A DNA stretch of 64,000 bases from Chimaeribacter californicus (lineage in GTDB: Bacteria > Pseudomonadota > Gammaproteobacteria > Enterobacterales > Enterobacteriaceae): positions 496,001 to 560,000 of the forward strand of contig NZ_PJZF01000001.1 of assembly GCF_002858675.1 (NCBI RefSeq), given 5' to 3'. The translations under genes were made by a program, and so were the position numbers. The notes beneath the pieces were generated by a model, which was given only the letters and a program-made list of their open reading frames with translations, was not told the origin of the DNA and made no database searches. Shown here piece by piece: positions 19,048-27,446 of the stretch (position 1 is its first letter; every line of letters starts with the position of its first letter).

Positions 19048-20484
19048 ATGATGCACCATTCCACAACCCTGGCGGCCGCCCGGCCCGCCGGGGGCGAGCA
19101 GGCGCAACCGCTGCTGACGCTGCGCGAGAAGCTGGCCTACGGGCTGGGCGACGTCGGCAACGGCTTTATGTTTGACCTCGGGCAGATCTACCTGCTGAAG
19201 TTCTACACCGACACACTGGGCCTGCCGCCTGCGGCCGCCGGTGGGGTGTTTTTCTTCACCAAGCTGTTTGACGCCCTGGCGGATTTCAGCGTCGGCACCT
19301 GGGTAGACCGGCGGCGCAACATCGGCCCGCGCGGCAAGTTCCGGCCGTTTATCCTGTTCGGCGCGGTCCCGCTCGGGCTGGCGACGCTGGCGAGTTTCTG
19401 GCAGCCGGGCTTCAGCCCGGACGGCACGCTGCTGTGGGCCTATTTCAGCTATATGCTGTTTGGGCTGATTTACAGCATTGTGAATATCCCTTACGGCTCG
19501 ATGATCGCCGCCATGACGCAAGACCCGGTGGAGCGCGCCCAGCTGGCCGCCTGGCGGCAGGGCGGCTCGAACCTGGCGCTGCTGATCACCACCGTCTGTT
19601 TTGTGCCGCTGCTGGCCTGGGTGCCCACCAGCCAACAGGGGGCGCTGTGGGTGGTGGGGGGCTTTGCGCTGGTGGGCGTGCTGTTGCAGCTGTTCTGTTA
19701 CGCCAATATCCATGAGCGCATCGGCCAGCCGGAGGCGGCTCAGCGCCAGGCACCGCCGTTCCCGCTGATGGCCGGGGTGCGCGCCATCGGCCGCAATACG
19801 CCGCTGCTGCTGCTCTGCCTGGTGAACCTGCTGACCTTTTCCGCCTTTAACGTCAAGCTGGTGGCACAGGTTTACTATTGCCAGTATGTGCTGCGTGACA
19901 TCGGCATCCTGCCCTATATGGGGTTTTTCAGCATGGGCTGCGTGTTCCTTGGCGTGGCCTGTGTGCCGTGGCTCAGCAAGCACCACGGCAAGAAGGTGAC
20001 CTTTGTGCTGGGCTGCGCCATCTGGGCGCTGGGCGATCTCTGTAACTATTTCTGGCCCACGCCCGGCGCGCTGCCGTTTATTTTGTTCTCCTGTCTGGCG
20101 TTTTTCGGCAGCGCGCTGGTGAACAGCCTCTACTGGGCGTTCGCCTCCGACGCGGTGGAGTATGGCGAGTGGCGAACCGGGCTGCGCACCGAGGGCATGG
20201 TCTATTCGTTTTTCACCTTCAGCCGCAAGTTGTCGCAGGCGATTGCCGGTTCACTGCCGGGCGTGGTGCTGGCGTGGGTGGGGTACCGGCCCAACAGCAT
20301 TCAGACGCCCACCGCCGAGCACGGCATTACGCTGTTGATGTTTATCTACCCCGGGCTGCTGGCGTTGCTGACGCTGGTGATCTGGTGGTGTTTCTACCGG
20401 CTGGACGAGGTGCGCTATGAGGCGATTTTGCTGGCGTTGCAACAACGGCAGCAGAAACCGACAGCCACCGGATATCGCGCCTGA
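19048..20484 (+). CDS. yihP: GPH-family transporter, YihP-type (second SQ-locus transporter)
   Basis: 478-residue, 12-TM GPH-family carrier, paralogous to the preceding gene (shared RRNIGPRGKFRPFILF-like, AQLAAWRQGG, SAFNVKLVAQVYY, MGFFSMGC and EYGEWRTGLR motifs) but clearly diverged. E. coli also has two such carriers, with YihP proposed to export DHPS. Assignment as YihP is by position and paralogy, so which of the two imports and which exports is inferred. Two adjacent ATG codons are possible starts, both behind GGGGAG. No classical terminator follows, only a GC-rich hairpin at 20573-20593 without an adjacent T-run. Confidence 0.82.
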   Translation: MMHHSTTLAAARPAGGEQAQPLLTLREKLAYGLGDVGNGFMFDLGQIYLLKFYTDTLGLPPAAAGGVFFFTKLFDALADFSVGTWVDRRRNIGPRGKFRPFILFGAVPLGLATLASFWQPGFSPDGTLLWAYFSYMLFGLIYSIVNIPYGSMIAAMTQDPVERAQLAAWRQGGSNLALLITTVCFVPLLAWVPTSQQGALWVVGGFALVGVLLQLFCYANIHERIGQPEAAQRQAPPFPLMAGVRAIGRNTPLLLLCLVNLLTFSAFNVKLVAQVYYCQYVLRDIGILPYMGFFSMGCVFLGVACVPWLSKHHGKKVTFVLGCAIWALGDLCNYFWPTPGALPFILFSCLAFFGSALVNSLYWAFASDAVEYGEWRTGLRTEGMVYSFFTFSRKLSQAIAGSLPGVVLAWVGYRPNSIQTPTAEHGITLLMFIYPGLLALLTLVIWWCFYRLDEVRYEAILLALQQRQQKPTATGYRA

Positions 20485-20656
20485 CGGCAGTGTTTTACCC
20501 TGTTATCCTGTCTTAAGCCGGATAAGCCGCTGAATTCACCTTATCCGCGGCAAACTCGGACTGATCTGGTTGAGGCGGCCTGCGCGGCCGCCTAAGGTTT
20601 CAGCCTGATTTTTGGCAGCATCATTTTTAGTCATTTTTATCAATGAGGGGCAGGAC

Positions 20657-21178
20657 ATGGGTAAGTTTTCATCACGTTGGGTTATGGCGCTGGCATTGGG
20701 CGGCACGCTGGTAAGCGGCGCGGCGCAGGCAGACTGGGCCGGTACGCTGAAAAGCGCCAGCGACGCGCTGAACAGCAATAACAGCACTGCCACCAGCGGC
20801 AGCAACACCGCCGCCACCGGCAGCGGCGGGTTGTCGCTCGGCACCCTGACCGGGCTGCTCAACGGCGGCGACAACGGCCTGAAAGCCGAAAGCGCCACCA
20901 ACGCCGCGGGTGTGCTGGAGTATTGCGTCAAAAACAACGTGCTCTCGACCACCAACGCTGCGAGCGTGAAGGATCAGTTGCTGAGCAAGCTCGGCATCCA
21001 GAGCGCTTCCGGCGCACAGAGTGAAGATTACCAGGACGGCCTCGGCGGCATCCTGCACACCGGGCAGGGCAACGACCTGAACCTGAGCAACATCGGCGTC
21101 GGCACCGCCCAGCTGAAGCAGAAGCTGAAAACCAAAGCCTGCGACGTGGTGCTGAAACAGTCGAAAAAACTGCTGTAA
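20657..21178 (+). CDS. yjjA: DUF2501 secreted protein YjjA
   Basis: 173-residue exported protein of unknown function: signal peptide of about 25 residues (cleavage after AAQA), a Ser/Thr/Asn/Gly-rich stretch, then the DUF2501 core with two cysteines (VLEYCVKNNV and TKACDVVLKQ) that may form a disulfide. Similarity to E. coli YjjA is in the C-terminal half. The start is set by GAGGGGCAGGAC immediately before the ATG at 20657. It stands alone, 172 bases after yihP, with its own terminator. Confidence 0.85.
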   Translation: MGKFSSRWVMALALGGTLVSGAAQADWAGTLKSASDALNSNNSTATSGSNTAATGSGGLSLGTLTGLLNGGDNGLKAESATNAAGVLEYCVKNNVLSTTNAASVKDQLLSKLGIQSASGAQSEDYQDGLGGILHTGQGNDLNLSNIGVGTAQLKQKLKTKACDVVLKQSKKLL

Positions 21179-21215
21179 CCGCGCGGCAGGAGTAAAGCCG
21201 CCGCAATAAAAACGG

Positions 21216-21241
21216 GGAGCGCCGGAAGGTGCTCCTTTTTT
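21216..21241 (+). terminator. terminator of yjjA
   Basis: Stem GGAGCGCC / GGTGCTCC (21216-21223 with 21228-21235, one G-U pair), GGAA tetraloop, followed by six T. Confidence 0.9.
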
Positions 21242-21324
21242 GTCAGTGGGAACGCATTTGCCTTGCCGTATTATCCCGTCATTTCTCTGGCGAACTGCGC
21301 CGCTCTCCCGGCCGGGATACACGG

Positions 21325-22059
21325 TCACACCGCAATAATGTGGCTGACCAACGCCCCACCGGCAAAGCGATAGAGCATCAGCGAGGGGGGATCGTCAGCG
21401 GGGGGCACGGTGTCTGATCCAAACCACACCGGGTTGGCGGGGCAGATGGAGCCGCAGATATAAGCGGGGATCCCTGCCAGATTGCCCGCCATCGGCCGGT
21501 GGACATGCCCGGTGGCGATAGCGATGGGCCGCCGCGGATGCCGGCCTAACAGCGCCCCCAGTTTTCCTGCGTCACGGCACATGATCTGATCCATGGAAGG
21601 AATGCCGCTATGAAATACGTGGTGGTGCAGAAACAGTATGGAGGGTGTCCCGCCGCCGGTGCTCAGGGTGTGTTCCAGCCACAGAAGATGCTCAGACACA
21701 CTGCCTGCCGGCGATCCCGGGAGCGTGGAGTCAAGCCCGATAAGGCGCAGCCCGCCGAGCTCCGCCACAAAATGCAGTGCATCATCTTCTATGGCCGGAG
21801 ACCTGCGGCGACCCCACATAGCGCGTATCCCTGTGCTATCGTCAGCGTTCCCGGGCAGGACAAAGGTTGGCCAGGTTCTTTTATGCAGGCAAGCCGATAC
21901 TTTTTCGTAGCCTTCTGCCCAATGGTTATCAATCACATCGCCGGTAAGTACCAGGGCATCTGGCTTAATGAAATCCAGCCAGGAGAGGGCGCGCGCGAAC
22001 CGGGAGAGATTGTCATTATCAGGTGCTGCATGAATGTCTGATACCTGGGCGATGATCAT
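21325..22059 (-). CDS. calcineurin-like metallophosphoesterase (class III phosphodiesterase type) with altered motif
   Basis: 244-residue cytoplasmic protein with the dimetal phosphoesterase motifs: DIH (9-11), TGDVIDN, LPGNADD, LFLHHHVFHSG and ATGHVHRP. The layout resembles CpdA-type cyclic-nucleotide phosphodiesterases. The third motif, normally GNH(D/E), reads GNAD: the metal-binding Asn is kept but the catalytic His is Ala. The start has AGGAGG seven bases before the ATG. It is convergent with yjjA and stands next to the repeat island. Substrate unknown. Confidence 0.87.
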   Translation of the reverse strand: MIIAQVSDIHAAPDNDNLSRFARALSWLDFIKPDALVLTGDVIDNHWAEGYEKVSACLHKRTWPTFVLPGNADDSTGIRAMWGRRRSPAIEDDALHFVAELGGLRLIGLDSTLPGSPAGSVSEHLLWLEHTLSTGGGTPSILFLHHHVFHSGIPSMDQIMCRDAGKLGALLGRHPRRPIAIATGHVHRPMAGNLAGIPAYICGSICPANPVWFGSDTVPPADDPPSLMLYRFAGGALVSHIIAV

Positions 22060-22120
22060 AGAAGCCTCCTGTTTTAGTGAGACGGCCTGAATATCTGGAT
22101 TTGCCGCCAACGTTTTTCAC

Positions 22121-22493
22121 ACCTACCCAATGATATGCAGAAGTGATGGATGCGTAAAAATCATTGCCGAGTGGAGACGCAGGGCCGGGCAATATTTACC
22201 CCCTACCATTTCCTTACATACCCAATGATATGCAGAGGTGGCGGGGGCATTAAATTATTGCCGACGAGGACGCAGGGCCGGGCAATATTTACCCCTACCA
22301 TTTCCTTACATATCCAAGGATATGCAGAGGTGGCGGGGGCATTAAATTATTGCCGACGAGGACGCAGGGCCGGGTGAGCGGGCAGAACCAAAAGGATCAC
22401 CCCTACTTTTTCCTTACATACCCAATGATATGCAGAGGTGGTGGGGGCGTAAAAATCATTGCCGAGTGGAGCCGCAGGGCCGGGCGAGCACAC
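22121..22493. repeat. four tandem imperfect repeats of about 92-108 bp
   Basis: Each unit contains CCAATGATATGCAG (copies at about 22126, 22221, 22313 and 22421), then a TGGCGGGGGC-like block, ATTGCCGAG/ACGAG, and GCAGGGCCGGG. Units 2 and 3 are nearly identical; units 1 and 4 share GTAAAAATCATTGCCGAGTGGA. Successive spacings are 95, 92 and 108 bases. No plausible gene is present. The fourth unit runs directly into the hairpin element at 22494. Confidence 0.9.
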
Positions 22494-22573
22494 AGGACAA
22501 ATTGGCCGGGAGCCAATTTGAACAACGCAAAGCGTTGGCCCCGAAGGGGTGAGCCCCATGGATGGGGCGAATA
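22494..22573. repeat. 80-bp multi-hairpin element, copy 1
   Basis: Contains four short perfect palindromes in a row: AAATTGG/CCAATTT, CAACGC/GCGTTG, CCCC/GGGG and GCCCCAT/ATGGGGC-like. It is repeated almost base for base at 22642-22720. It looks like a dispersed enterobacterial intergenic repeat able to fold on either strand. Confidence 0.85.
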
Positions 22574-22587
22574 ATTCCGCGAGAGTC

Positions 22588-22612
22588 GCAGCCACGCTGG
22601 GAGCGTGTCTGC
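22588..22612. repeat. hairpin between the two multi-hairpin copies
   Basis: Inverted repeat GCAGCCACGCT-GGG-AGCGTGTCTGC, arms 22588-22598 and 22602-22612 with one mismatch. No adjacent T-run, so it is not a standard terminator. Confidence 0.75.
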
Positions 22613-22641
22613 GGCGGCCCGATTAGCCCGGAGGCGAAATG

Positions 22642-22720
22642 AGGACAAATTGGCCGGGAGCCAATTTGAACAACGCGAAGCGTTGCCCCGAAGGGGTGAG
22701 CCCCATGGATGGGGCGAATA
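22642..22720. repeat. 79-bp multi-hairpin element, copy 2
   Basis: Second copy of the element at 22494-22573, in direct orientation 148 bases later. Differences are a G for A in CAACGCGAAGCGTTG and loss of one G in the following GGCCCC. Confidence 0.85.
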
Positions 22721-22771
22721 CTACCCGCGGGAGCGGGCAATGATTCAGCCGGGGCACCCAGGCGCGGGGAT

Positions 22772-22801
22772 GCAAGGGGCGGGCGCTTACGCGCCCCTTG
22801 C
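22772..22801. repeat. 10-bp-stem hairpin
   Basis: Perfect arms GCAAGGGGCG (22772-22781) and CGCCCCTTGC (22792-22801) around a ten-base loop. No T-run on either side. It lies just upstream of the 42-bp minisatellite. Confidence 0.8.
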
Positions 22802-22836
22802 GCGGTGGCGGCAGCGGGGCCGCAGAAAGAATGCGG

Positions 22837-22980
22837 GCGTATGCCAACGCAACAAGCCTCGATCTTAATCAGAATGCTGCGTATGCCAACGCAACAAGCC
22901 TCGATCTTAATCAGAATGCTGCGTATGCCAACGCAACAAACCTCGATCTTAATCAGAATGCTGCGTATGCCAACGCAACA
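22837..22980. repeat. 42-bp minisatellite, three full copies plus a partial fourth
   Basis: The unit starts GCGTATGCCAACGCAACA and contains CCTCGATCTTAATCAGAATGCT. Copies start at 22837, 22879 and 22921, with a partial copy at 22963-22980. Copies 1 and 2 are identical and copy 3 differs by one base. Because 42 is a multiple of three, several frames stay open on both strands; I do not call a gene because no good ribosome site or recognisable product accompanies them. Confidence 0.9.
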
Positions 22981-23385
22981 ACCCCCGATCCCAGCAAAAA
23001 AGCCCAAGCCAGCCAACGCAACCCTCAGGCATTGCCGGACAGCGGCTGGAAAACGTCGCGCGGATATTCCGGTAATTTCACCCGCGCATGACTAAATAGA
23101 TAAATTTCAGCAACGGGAGTGCCGGAATATAACGAGGTCAACGTATTGCTAACAGTGAAGCAGGAATTAAATTAACCGTTATTAATAATATTTTCATTAT
23201 TATCTCCGATCTGAAATAGGGTGAAAGGAAGGTAAGTTTTGAGATTGTCAGGAATCAACACTAATTTGTGATAATACTCCCACCATGCCGGGAGCTTTTC
23301 ACGTAGCCTGCGTCGTTCTCAATAATTTCAATAGGCTACCAGTGAATTATTCTCACGGGGCCTATGCGCCGGAGATCACAACCCG
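22981..23385. other. noncoding stretch between minisatellite and LacI-family gene
   Basis: About 405 bases. The first 100 hold decayed minisatellite sequence; from about 23090 it becomes AT-rich, unlike its surroundings, and probably carries the promoter of the LacI-family gene. I see no gene or clear operator. Confidence 0.5.
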
Positions 23386-24435
23386 ATGGGGAAGTTAAAG
23401 ATAAAGGAAATCTCATTACGTACCGGGTTATCTTTCAGCACCGTATCACGGGTGCTGGCGGGTAAATCCAATACCAGCCAACAGGCGCGGGATAAAATAC
23501 TCGCCTGCGCGCGGGAAATAGGGGTGGCGGAGACGCTCTCCAACCGGCTGCTGATTAATAATATTCTGCTGTTTGCGCCTGACCGGGCTTTTTATGCCCG
23601 GCAAGATCATTTTTATTACGAGGTGATTCAGGGCGTGCAGGAGGCGATCGCCCCGCATGACGTTCACCTGCATAGCTGCGCGCTGCAGGAGCGGCACGCG
23701 GATATCCCGCTGTTCCTGGAGAAGCTCAACACGCCGCGCGCCCAGGCGATTATCCTGCTCGGCATTGATGACCCGGTGGTACACAAGCTGGCGGCCAGCT
23801 TCGGCAAGCCCTGCGTGCTGATTAACAGCCTTGACCAGGAGATGGCGCTCGACAGCGTCTCGCCCGATCACCGGGCCATCGGCTTTCGCGGCGCGCATTA
23901 CCTGCTGGAGCAGGGGCATCACCGCATTCTCTCCCTGCTCTGCCTGCGGCCGGAGACGCTGGTGGCCCAGCTGGAGGGGATCAAGAGCGCGTTTCACCAC
24001 CACCGCTGTGTGTTCGATGAAGAACATCACTTGCTGGTGACGCAGAACTTCTGTGAGAAAGAGGCGCAGGAGGCGGTACGTGGCTACTTTACCGCCTGCG
24101 CGCCGTCACAGCGGCCCAGCGTGTTGCTGTGCGGCGGCAGCCCGCTGGTAAACGGGGCGATTGCCGCGCTGAAGGAGATGGGGTTACGGGTACCGCAGGA
24201 TGTCTCGCTGCTCGGCAGCGGGGTGGAGCACCCGCCGCTTACGGCACTGGCCCCGTGGCTGACCACGCTGCATGTGCCGAGCCGGGCGCTGGGGGTGGAG
24301 GCGGTAAACCTGTTGCAGAACCGCCTCACCCACCCGGACGCCCCGGTGTTTAACCTGAGGCTGCAGGGCAAGCTCGGGCGTCACTATTCCGTCGCCCAGC
24401 CCGGCGCCGGGGAGGCAGAAAGCCGCTACTCGTAG
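23386..24435 (+). CDS. LacI-family transcriptional regulator (orphan)
   Basis: 349 residues: N-terminal LacI HTH and hinge helix (KIKEISLRTGLSFSTVSRVLAGK at about 5-27), then a periplasmic-binding-protein-like effector domain. Effector and targets are unknown. Neither neighbour is a catabolic operon: repeats lie upstream and the convergent nth gene overlaps its last ten bases, so it probably acts at a distance or on itself. Codon use in the first 60 codons is more AT-rich than the rest, matching its AT-rich promoter region. Confidence 0.92.
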   Translation: MGKLKIKEISLRTGLSFSTVSRVLAGKSNTSQQARDKILACAREIGVAETLSNRLLINNILLFAPDRAFYARQDHFYYEVIQGVQEAIAPHDVHLHSCALQERHADIPLFLEKLNTPRAQAIILLGIDDPVVHKLAASFGKPCVLINSLDQEMALDSVSPDHRAIGFRGAHYLLEQGHHRILSLLCLRPETLVAQLEGIKSAFHHHRCVFDEEHHLLVTQNFCEKEAQEAVRGYFTACAPSQRPSVLLCGGSPLVNGAIAALKEMGLRVPQDVSLLGSGVEHPPLTALAPWLTTLHVPSRALGVEAVNLLQNRLTHPDAPVFNLRLQGKLGRHYSVAQPGAGEAESRYS

Positions 24436-25061
24436 ACCTTGTCTTTATACTCGCAGAGATCCTCAATGATACAGGAGCCGCAGCGCGGTTTACGGGCAAT
24501 GCAGGTGTAACGGCCGTGCAGCAGCAGCCAGTGGTGCGCGTTCACCCGGAAGGCGGCCGGTACCACTTTCAGCAGTTTCTCTTCGACCTGATCGACGTTC
24601 TTGCCCGGTGCGAAATTCGTCCGGTTGCTGACGCGGAAAATGTGGGTGTCAACGGCGATGGTCGGCCAGCCGAACGCGGTGTTCAGCACCACATTGGCGG
24701 TTTTACGCCCGACGCCCGGTAAGGCTTCCAGCGCGGCGCGGTCTTCCGGCACCTCGCCGCCGTGCCGCTCCAGCAGCTGGCGGCAGGTCTTGATGACGTT
24801 CTCGGCTTTGCTGTTATACAGCCCGATGGTTTTAATGTATTCCTTCAGGCCGTCCACGCCGAGATCCAGTATCGCCTGCGGGGTATTCGCCACCGGGTAG
24901 AGTTTCGCGGTGGCTTTATTGACGCCGACGTCAGTGGCCTGTGCCGACAGCAGCACGGCGATCAGCAGCTCAAACGGGGTGCTGTAGACCAGCTCGGTGG
25001 TGGGGTGCGGGTCGTTATCCCGCAGCCGGCTAAGAATACTCGTCCTTTTTTCCTGGTTCAT
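24426..25061 (-). CDS. nth: endonuclease III (DNA glycosylase/AP lyase)
   Basis: Base-excision-repair enzyme that removes oxidised pyrimidines and nicks the abasic site. 211 residues, as in E. coli. It shows the helix-hairpin-helix [12 protein letters not shown] with catalytic Lys120, Asp138 in AVDTH, and the C-terminal [4Fe-4S] motif C-X6-C-X2-C-X5-C. The ATG overlaps the rsxE stop (ATGA), so it is the last gene of the rsx operon, as in E. coli. Its 3' end overlaps the convergent LacI-family gene by ten bases. Confidence 0.98.
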   Translation of the reverse strand: MNQEKRTSILSRLRDNDPHPTTELVYSTPFELLIAVLLSAQATDVGVNKATAKLYPVANTPQAILDLGVDGLKEYIKTIGLYNSKAENVIKTCRQLLERHGGEVPEDRAALEALPGVGRKTANVVLNTAFGWPTIAVDTHIFRVSNRTNFAPGKNVDQVEEKLLKVVPAAFRVNAHHWLLLHGRYTCIARKPRCGSCIIEDLCEYKDKVYE

Positions 25062-25759
25062 AACGCTTTTTCAGGCTCCCCCGGCTGGGCAACCGGCGAG
25101 GTGACGCTCACCGCCGCGTTGCGCGCTTTCATCTTCTGGTCAATCAGGTATTTGATCGCCAGCAGCATCGCCAGGCCGATAAACGCCCCCGGCGGCAGCA
25201 TCGCCAGCAGGAACGGCGAATCCAGGTGCGCCACCTCAATCCGCAGCACTTTCGCCCAGCTGCCGAGCAGCTGATCTGCGCCGTCAAACAGCGTGCCGTT
25301 GCCGAGGATCTCACGCATCGACCCGAGCACAAACATCGTCAGGGTGCCGCCGAGGCCGGTCATCAGCCCGTCCAGCGCGGCGTAACGCACCGGCGCTTTG
25401 GCGGCGTATGCCTCCGGGCGGCCGATCACGATACAGTTAGTGACGATAAGCGGAATAAAAATCCCCAGCGACTGATACAGGCCATAAGCGTAGGCGTTGA
25501 TCAGCATCTGCACGCAGCTCACCACCGAAGCGATGATCATCACGTAGATCGGGATACGGATTTCACTGGGGATCCAGCGGCGCATCAGCGAAATCGAACT
25601 GTTGGTGCAGAACAACACCAGCGTGGTGGCCAGCCCCAGCCCGAGGGCGTTGGTGGCAGTTGAGGTCACGGCCAGCAGCGGGCACATGCCCAGCAGCTGG
25701 ACCAGCGCAGAGTTGTTTCTCCACAACCCGTCAATGGTTACGCGTTTGGCTTCACTCAT
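25058..25759 (-). CDS. rsxE: RsxE/RnfE electron-transport membrane subunit
   Basis: 233-residue, six-TM integral membrane subunit of the Rsx (Rnf-type) complex that keeps SoxR reduced. It matches E. coli RsxE in [46 protein letters not shown] and [13 protein letters not shown]. Start MSEAKRV was chosen by homology. It overlaps rsxG by 8 bases upstream and nth by 4 bases downstream. Confidence 0.97.
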   Translation of the reverse strand: MSEAKRVTIDGLWRNNSALVQLLGMCPLLAVTSTATNALGLGLATTLVLFCTNSSISLMRRWIPSEIRIPIYVMIIASVVSCVQMLINAYAYGLYQSLGIFIPLIVTNCIVIGRPEAYAAKAPVRYAALDGLMTGLGGTLTMFVLGSMREILGNGTLFDGADQLLGSWAKVLRIEVAHLDSPFLLAMLPPGAFIGLAMLLAIKYLIDQKMKARNAAVSVTSPVAQPGEPEKAL

Positions 25760-26387
25760 CAGAGGCTCCACAAGGGGGTAAGGTGGCAAGAACCGGCGGC
25801 AGGGTTTCCATATACAGGGTGGTGCGGCGCACCGCATTCACCACCGCACGCGGGGTAATGGTCGCGCCGGTAAACTGGTCAAACATGCCGCCATCTTTTT
25901 TCACCGCCCAGCGGCGGTCGTCCGGCCCGTTAATCGTCTGTTGGGCGAAGTGCTTGATCCAGTCAGAGATCCGCACTTCAATTTTATCACCCAGCCCCGG
26001 CGTTTCATGGTGCTCCAGCACGCGGGTGCCGTACACCTTGCCGTGGAAGTCAGCCGCGACCAGGATCTGGATCGCCCCGGAGTAGCCGTCCGGCGCGGTG
26101 GTTTCCACGGCGGCGGCCACCGGCTCGCCGCCTTTGCGCGCCAGGTAGAGGCGGTGCAGGGCAGCGCTGCCGAGCGCCGGGTCAGTGACCAGGTAACACT
26201 CGGTCTGCATGGCGTTGTCATAGACGCCGGCCGGGATCACCTGATCAAACAGCGCCTTCTGCTGCCGGGCAGCCTGATCGCTGATGGTGGGTTTGGTCAG
26301 GGTATAGACCACGGCAGTCAGGCCGGTGGTCAACGCCGCGAACAGCGCCAGGGTCGTGCCGTGGCGTCGCATAGTATCAAACATCAT
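25752..26387 (-). CDS. rsxG: RsxG/RnfG covalent-FMN subunit
   Basis: 211 residues: one N-terminal TM anchor and a periplasmic FMN-binding domain. The flavin-attachment motif appears as [15 protein letters not shown], where FMN is linked to Thr by a phosphoester bond. [13 protein letters not shown] and WAVKKDGG match E. coli RsxG. It starts six bases after the rsxD stop. Confidence 0.97.
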   Translation of the reverse strand: MMFDTMRRHGTTLALFAALTTGLTAVVYTLTKPTISDQAARQQKALFDQVIPAGVYDNAMQTECYLVTDPALGSAALHRLYLARKGGEPVAAAVETTAPDGYSGAIQILVAADFHGKVYGTRVLEHHETPGLGDKIEVRISDWIKHFAQQTINGPDDRRWAVKKDGGMFDQFTGATITPRAVVNAVRRTTLYMETLPPVLATLPPCGASDE

Positions 26388-26393
26388 AACTCC

Positions 26394-27446
26394 TCAGCGA
26401 TGCCCGTAGACACGGGGTTGGGTGTAGTGGTCAATCAGCGGCACGGTAATGTTGGCCAGCAGCACGGCAAAGGCCACGCCGTCCGGGTAACCGCCATACA
26501 CACGGATCAGCCACACCAGCAGGCCAATCAGCGCGCCGAAAATCAGGCGGCCGCGCGGCGTGGTGGAGGCGGTCACCGGGTCGGTAGCGATAAAGAACGC
26601 GCCGAGCATGGTCGCGCCGGAGAAGAGGTGGATCAGCGGTGAGGCGTTGAGCGCCGGGTTCACCAGCCACGCCAGCCCGCTGCAAAACGCCAGCATCAGC
26701 AGGAAACTCACCGGGATATGCCAGTGGATCAGGCGGCGGCCAAGCAGCAGCAGGCCACCGGCCAGGAAGCCGAGGTTAACCCACTGCCAGCCCAGACCGG
26801 CCAGGAAGCCGCTGTAGATCGGCTGTGCCAGCAACTGGGTGTACGCATGCCCGGCGCGCAGCCCGGTTTTGAAGCCGTCCAGCGGGGTCGCCTGGGTGAT
26901 GCCGTCCACATTCGTCTGTAACTGGTAGGCGGTGAGGCCGTCACTGCTGTGGCCGCTGAAGATGCTGAGCAGCGTGTCGTGCCAGCCCAGCGCATGCGCC
27001 TGAAGCGTGTCCGGCGGCAGCCAGGTGGTCATCTGTACCGGGAAGGAGATCAGCAGCACCACGTAACCCACCATCGCCGGGTTGAACGGGTTCTGGCCGA
27101 GGCCGCCATACAGCCCTTTGGCGATCACGATGGCGAAGAAAGTACCAAGCACAATCATCCACCATGGGGCCAGCGGCGGCAGGCTGATGCCCAGCAGCAG
27201 CGCGGTGAGCAGGGCGGAGTTATCCCCCAGTTTTGATTTAACGGACTGGTGGCGCATCGCTACGATGGCCCCTTCGGCACTCAGCGCCGTGACCATCGCC
27301 AGTGCCACCTGCACCAGGTTGCCGGGGCCGAAAAAGTACCACTGCGCCGCCATACCGGGGATGCAGGCCAGCATCACCCACAGCATGATGCTGCTGGTGC
27401 GTTGCCGGTTATGGGTAAAGGGTGAACTTGCGATTCTGAAAGCCAT
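26394..27446 (-). CDS. rsxD: RsxD/RnfD membrane subunit with covalent FMN
   Basis: 350-residue, roughly ten-TM subunit homologous to NqrB. Thr187, in DGITQATPL, corresponds exactly to the FMN-linked Thr187 described for RnfD. The opening [21 protein letters not shown] and [16 protein letters not shown] are typical. The gene abuts rsxC with no intervening base. Confidence 0.97.
   Translation of the reverse strand: MAFRIASSPFTHNRQRTSSIMLWVMLACIPGMAAQWYFFGPGNLVQVALAMVTALSAEGAIVAMRHQSVKSKLGDNSALLTALLLGISLPPLAPWWMIVLGTFFAIVIAKGLYGGLGQNPFNPAMVGYVVLLISFPVQMTTWLPPDTLQAHALGWHDTLLSIFSGHSSDGLTAYQLQTNVDGITQATPLDGFKTGLRAGHAYTQLLAQPIYSGFLAGLGWQWVNLGFLAGGLLLLGRRLIHWHIPVSFLLMLAFCSGLAWLVNPALNASPLIHLFSGATMLGAFFIATDPVTASTTPRGRLIFGALIGLLVWLIRVYGGYPDGVAFAVLLANITVPLIDHYTQPRVYGHR

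Noticed and set aside
9320-20484. Ordinary alpha-glucoside or galactitol/tagatose utilisation operon
   Set aside because: The sulfonate-binding Arg300/Trp303/Tyr507 in the GH31 enzyme and the close CsqR, YihV and YihU matches point to sulfoquinovose instead.
20573-20593. Terminator after yihP
   Set aside because: The stem AGGCGGCC/GGCCGCCT is strong, but the T-run begins about 15 bases later, so it is not a standard intrinsic terminator.
22121-22980. CRISPR array
   Set aside because: Repeats are contiguous or longer than CRISPR repeats, spacers are not unique and uniform, and no cas genes are nearby.
22456-23016. Minus-strand frame through the hairpin and minisatellite region (repeats of CCVGIRSILIKIEA)
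   Set aside because: It runs straight through two copies of an intergenic hairpin element and exists because the 42-bp repeat is a multiple of three. No ribosome site or known family.
22121-23100. Integron or transposon remnant
   Set aside because: No integrase, transposase or flanking target-site duplication could be recognised; repeats alone do not support it.
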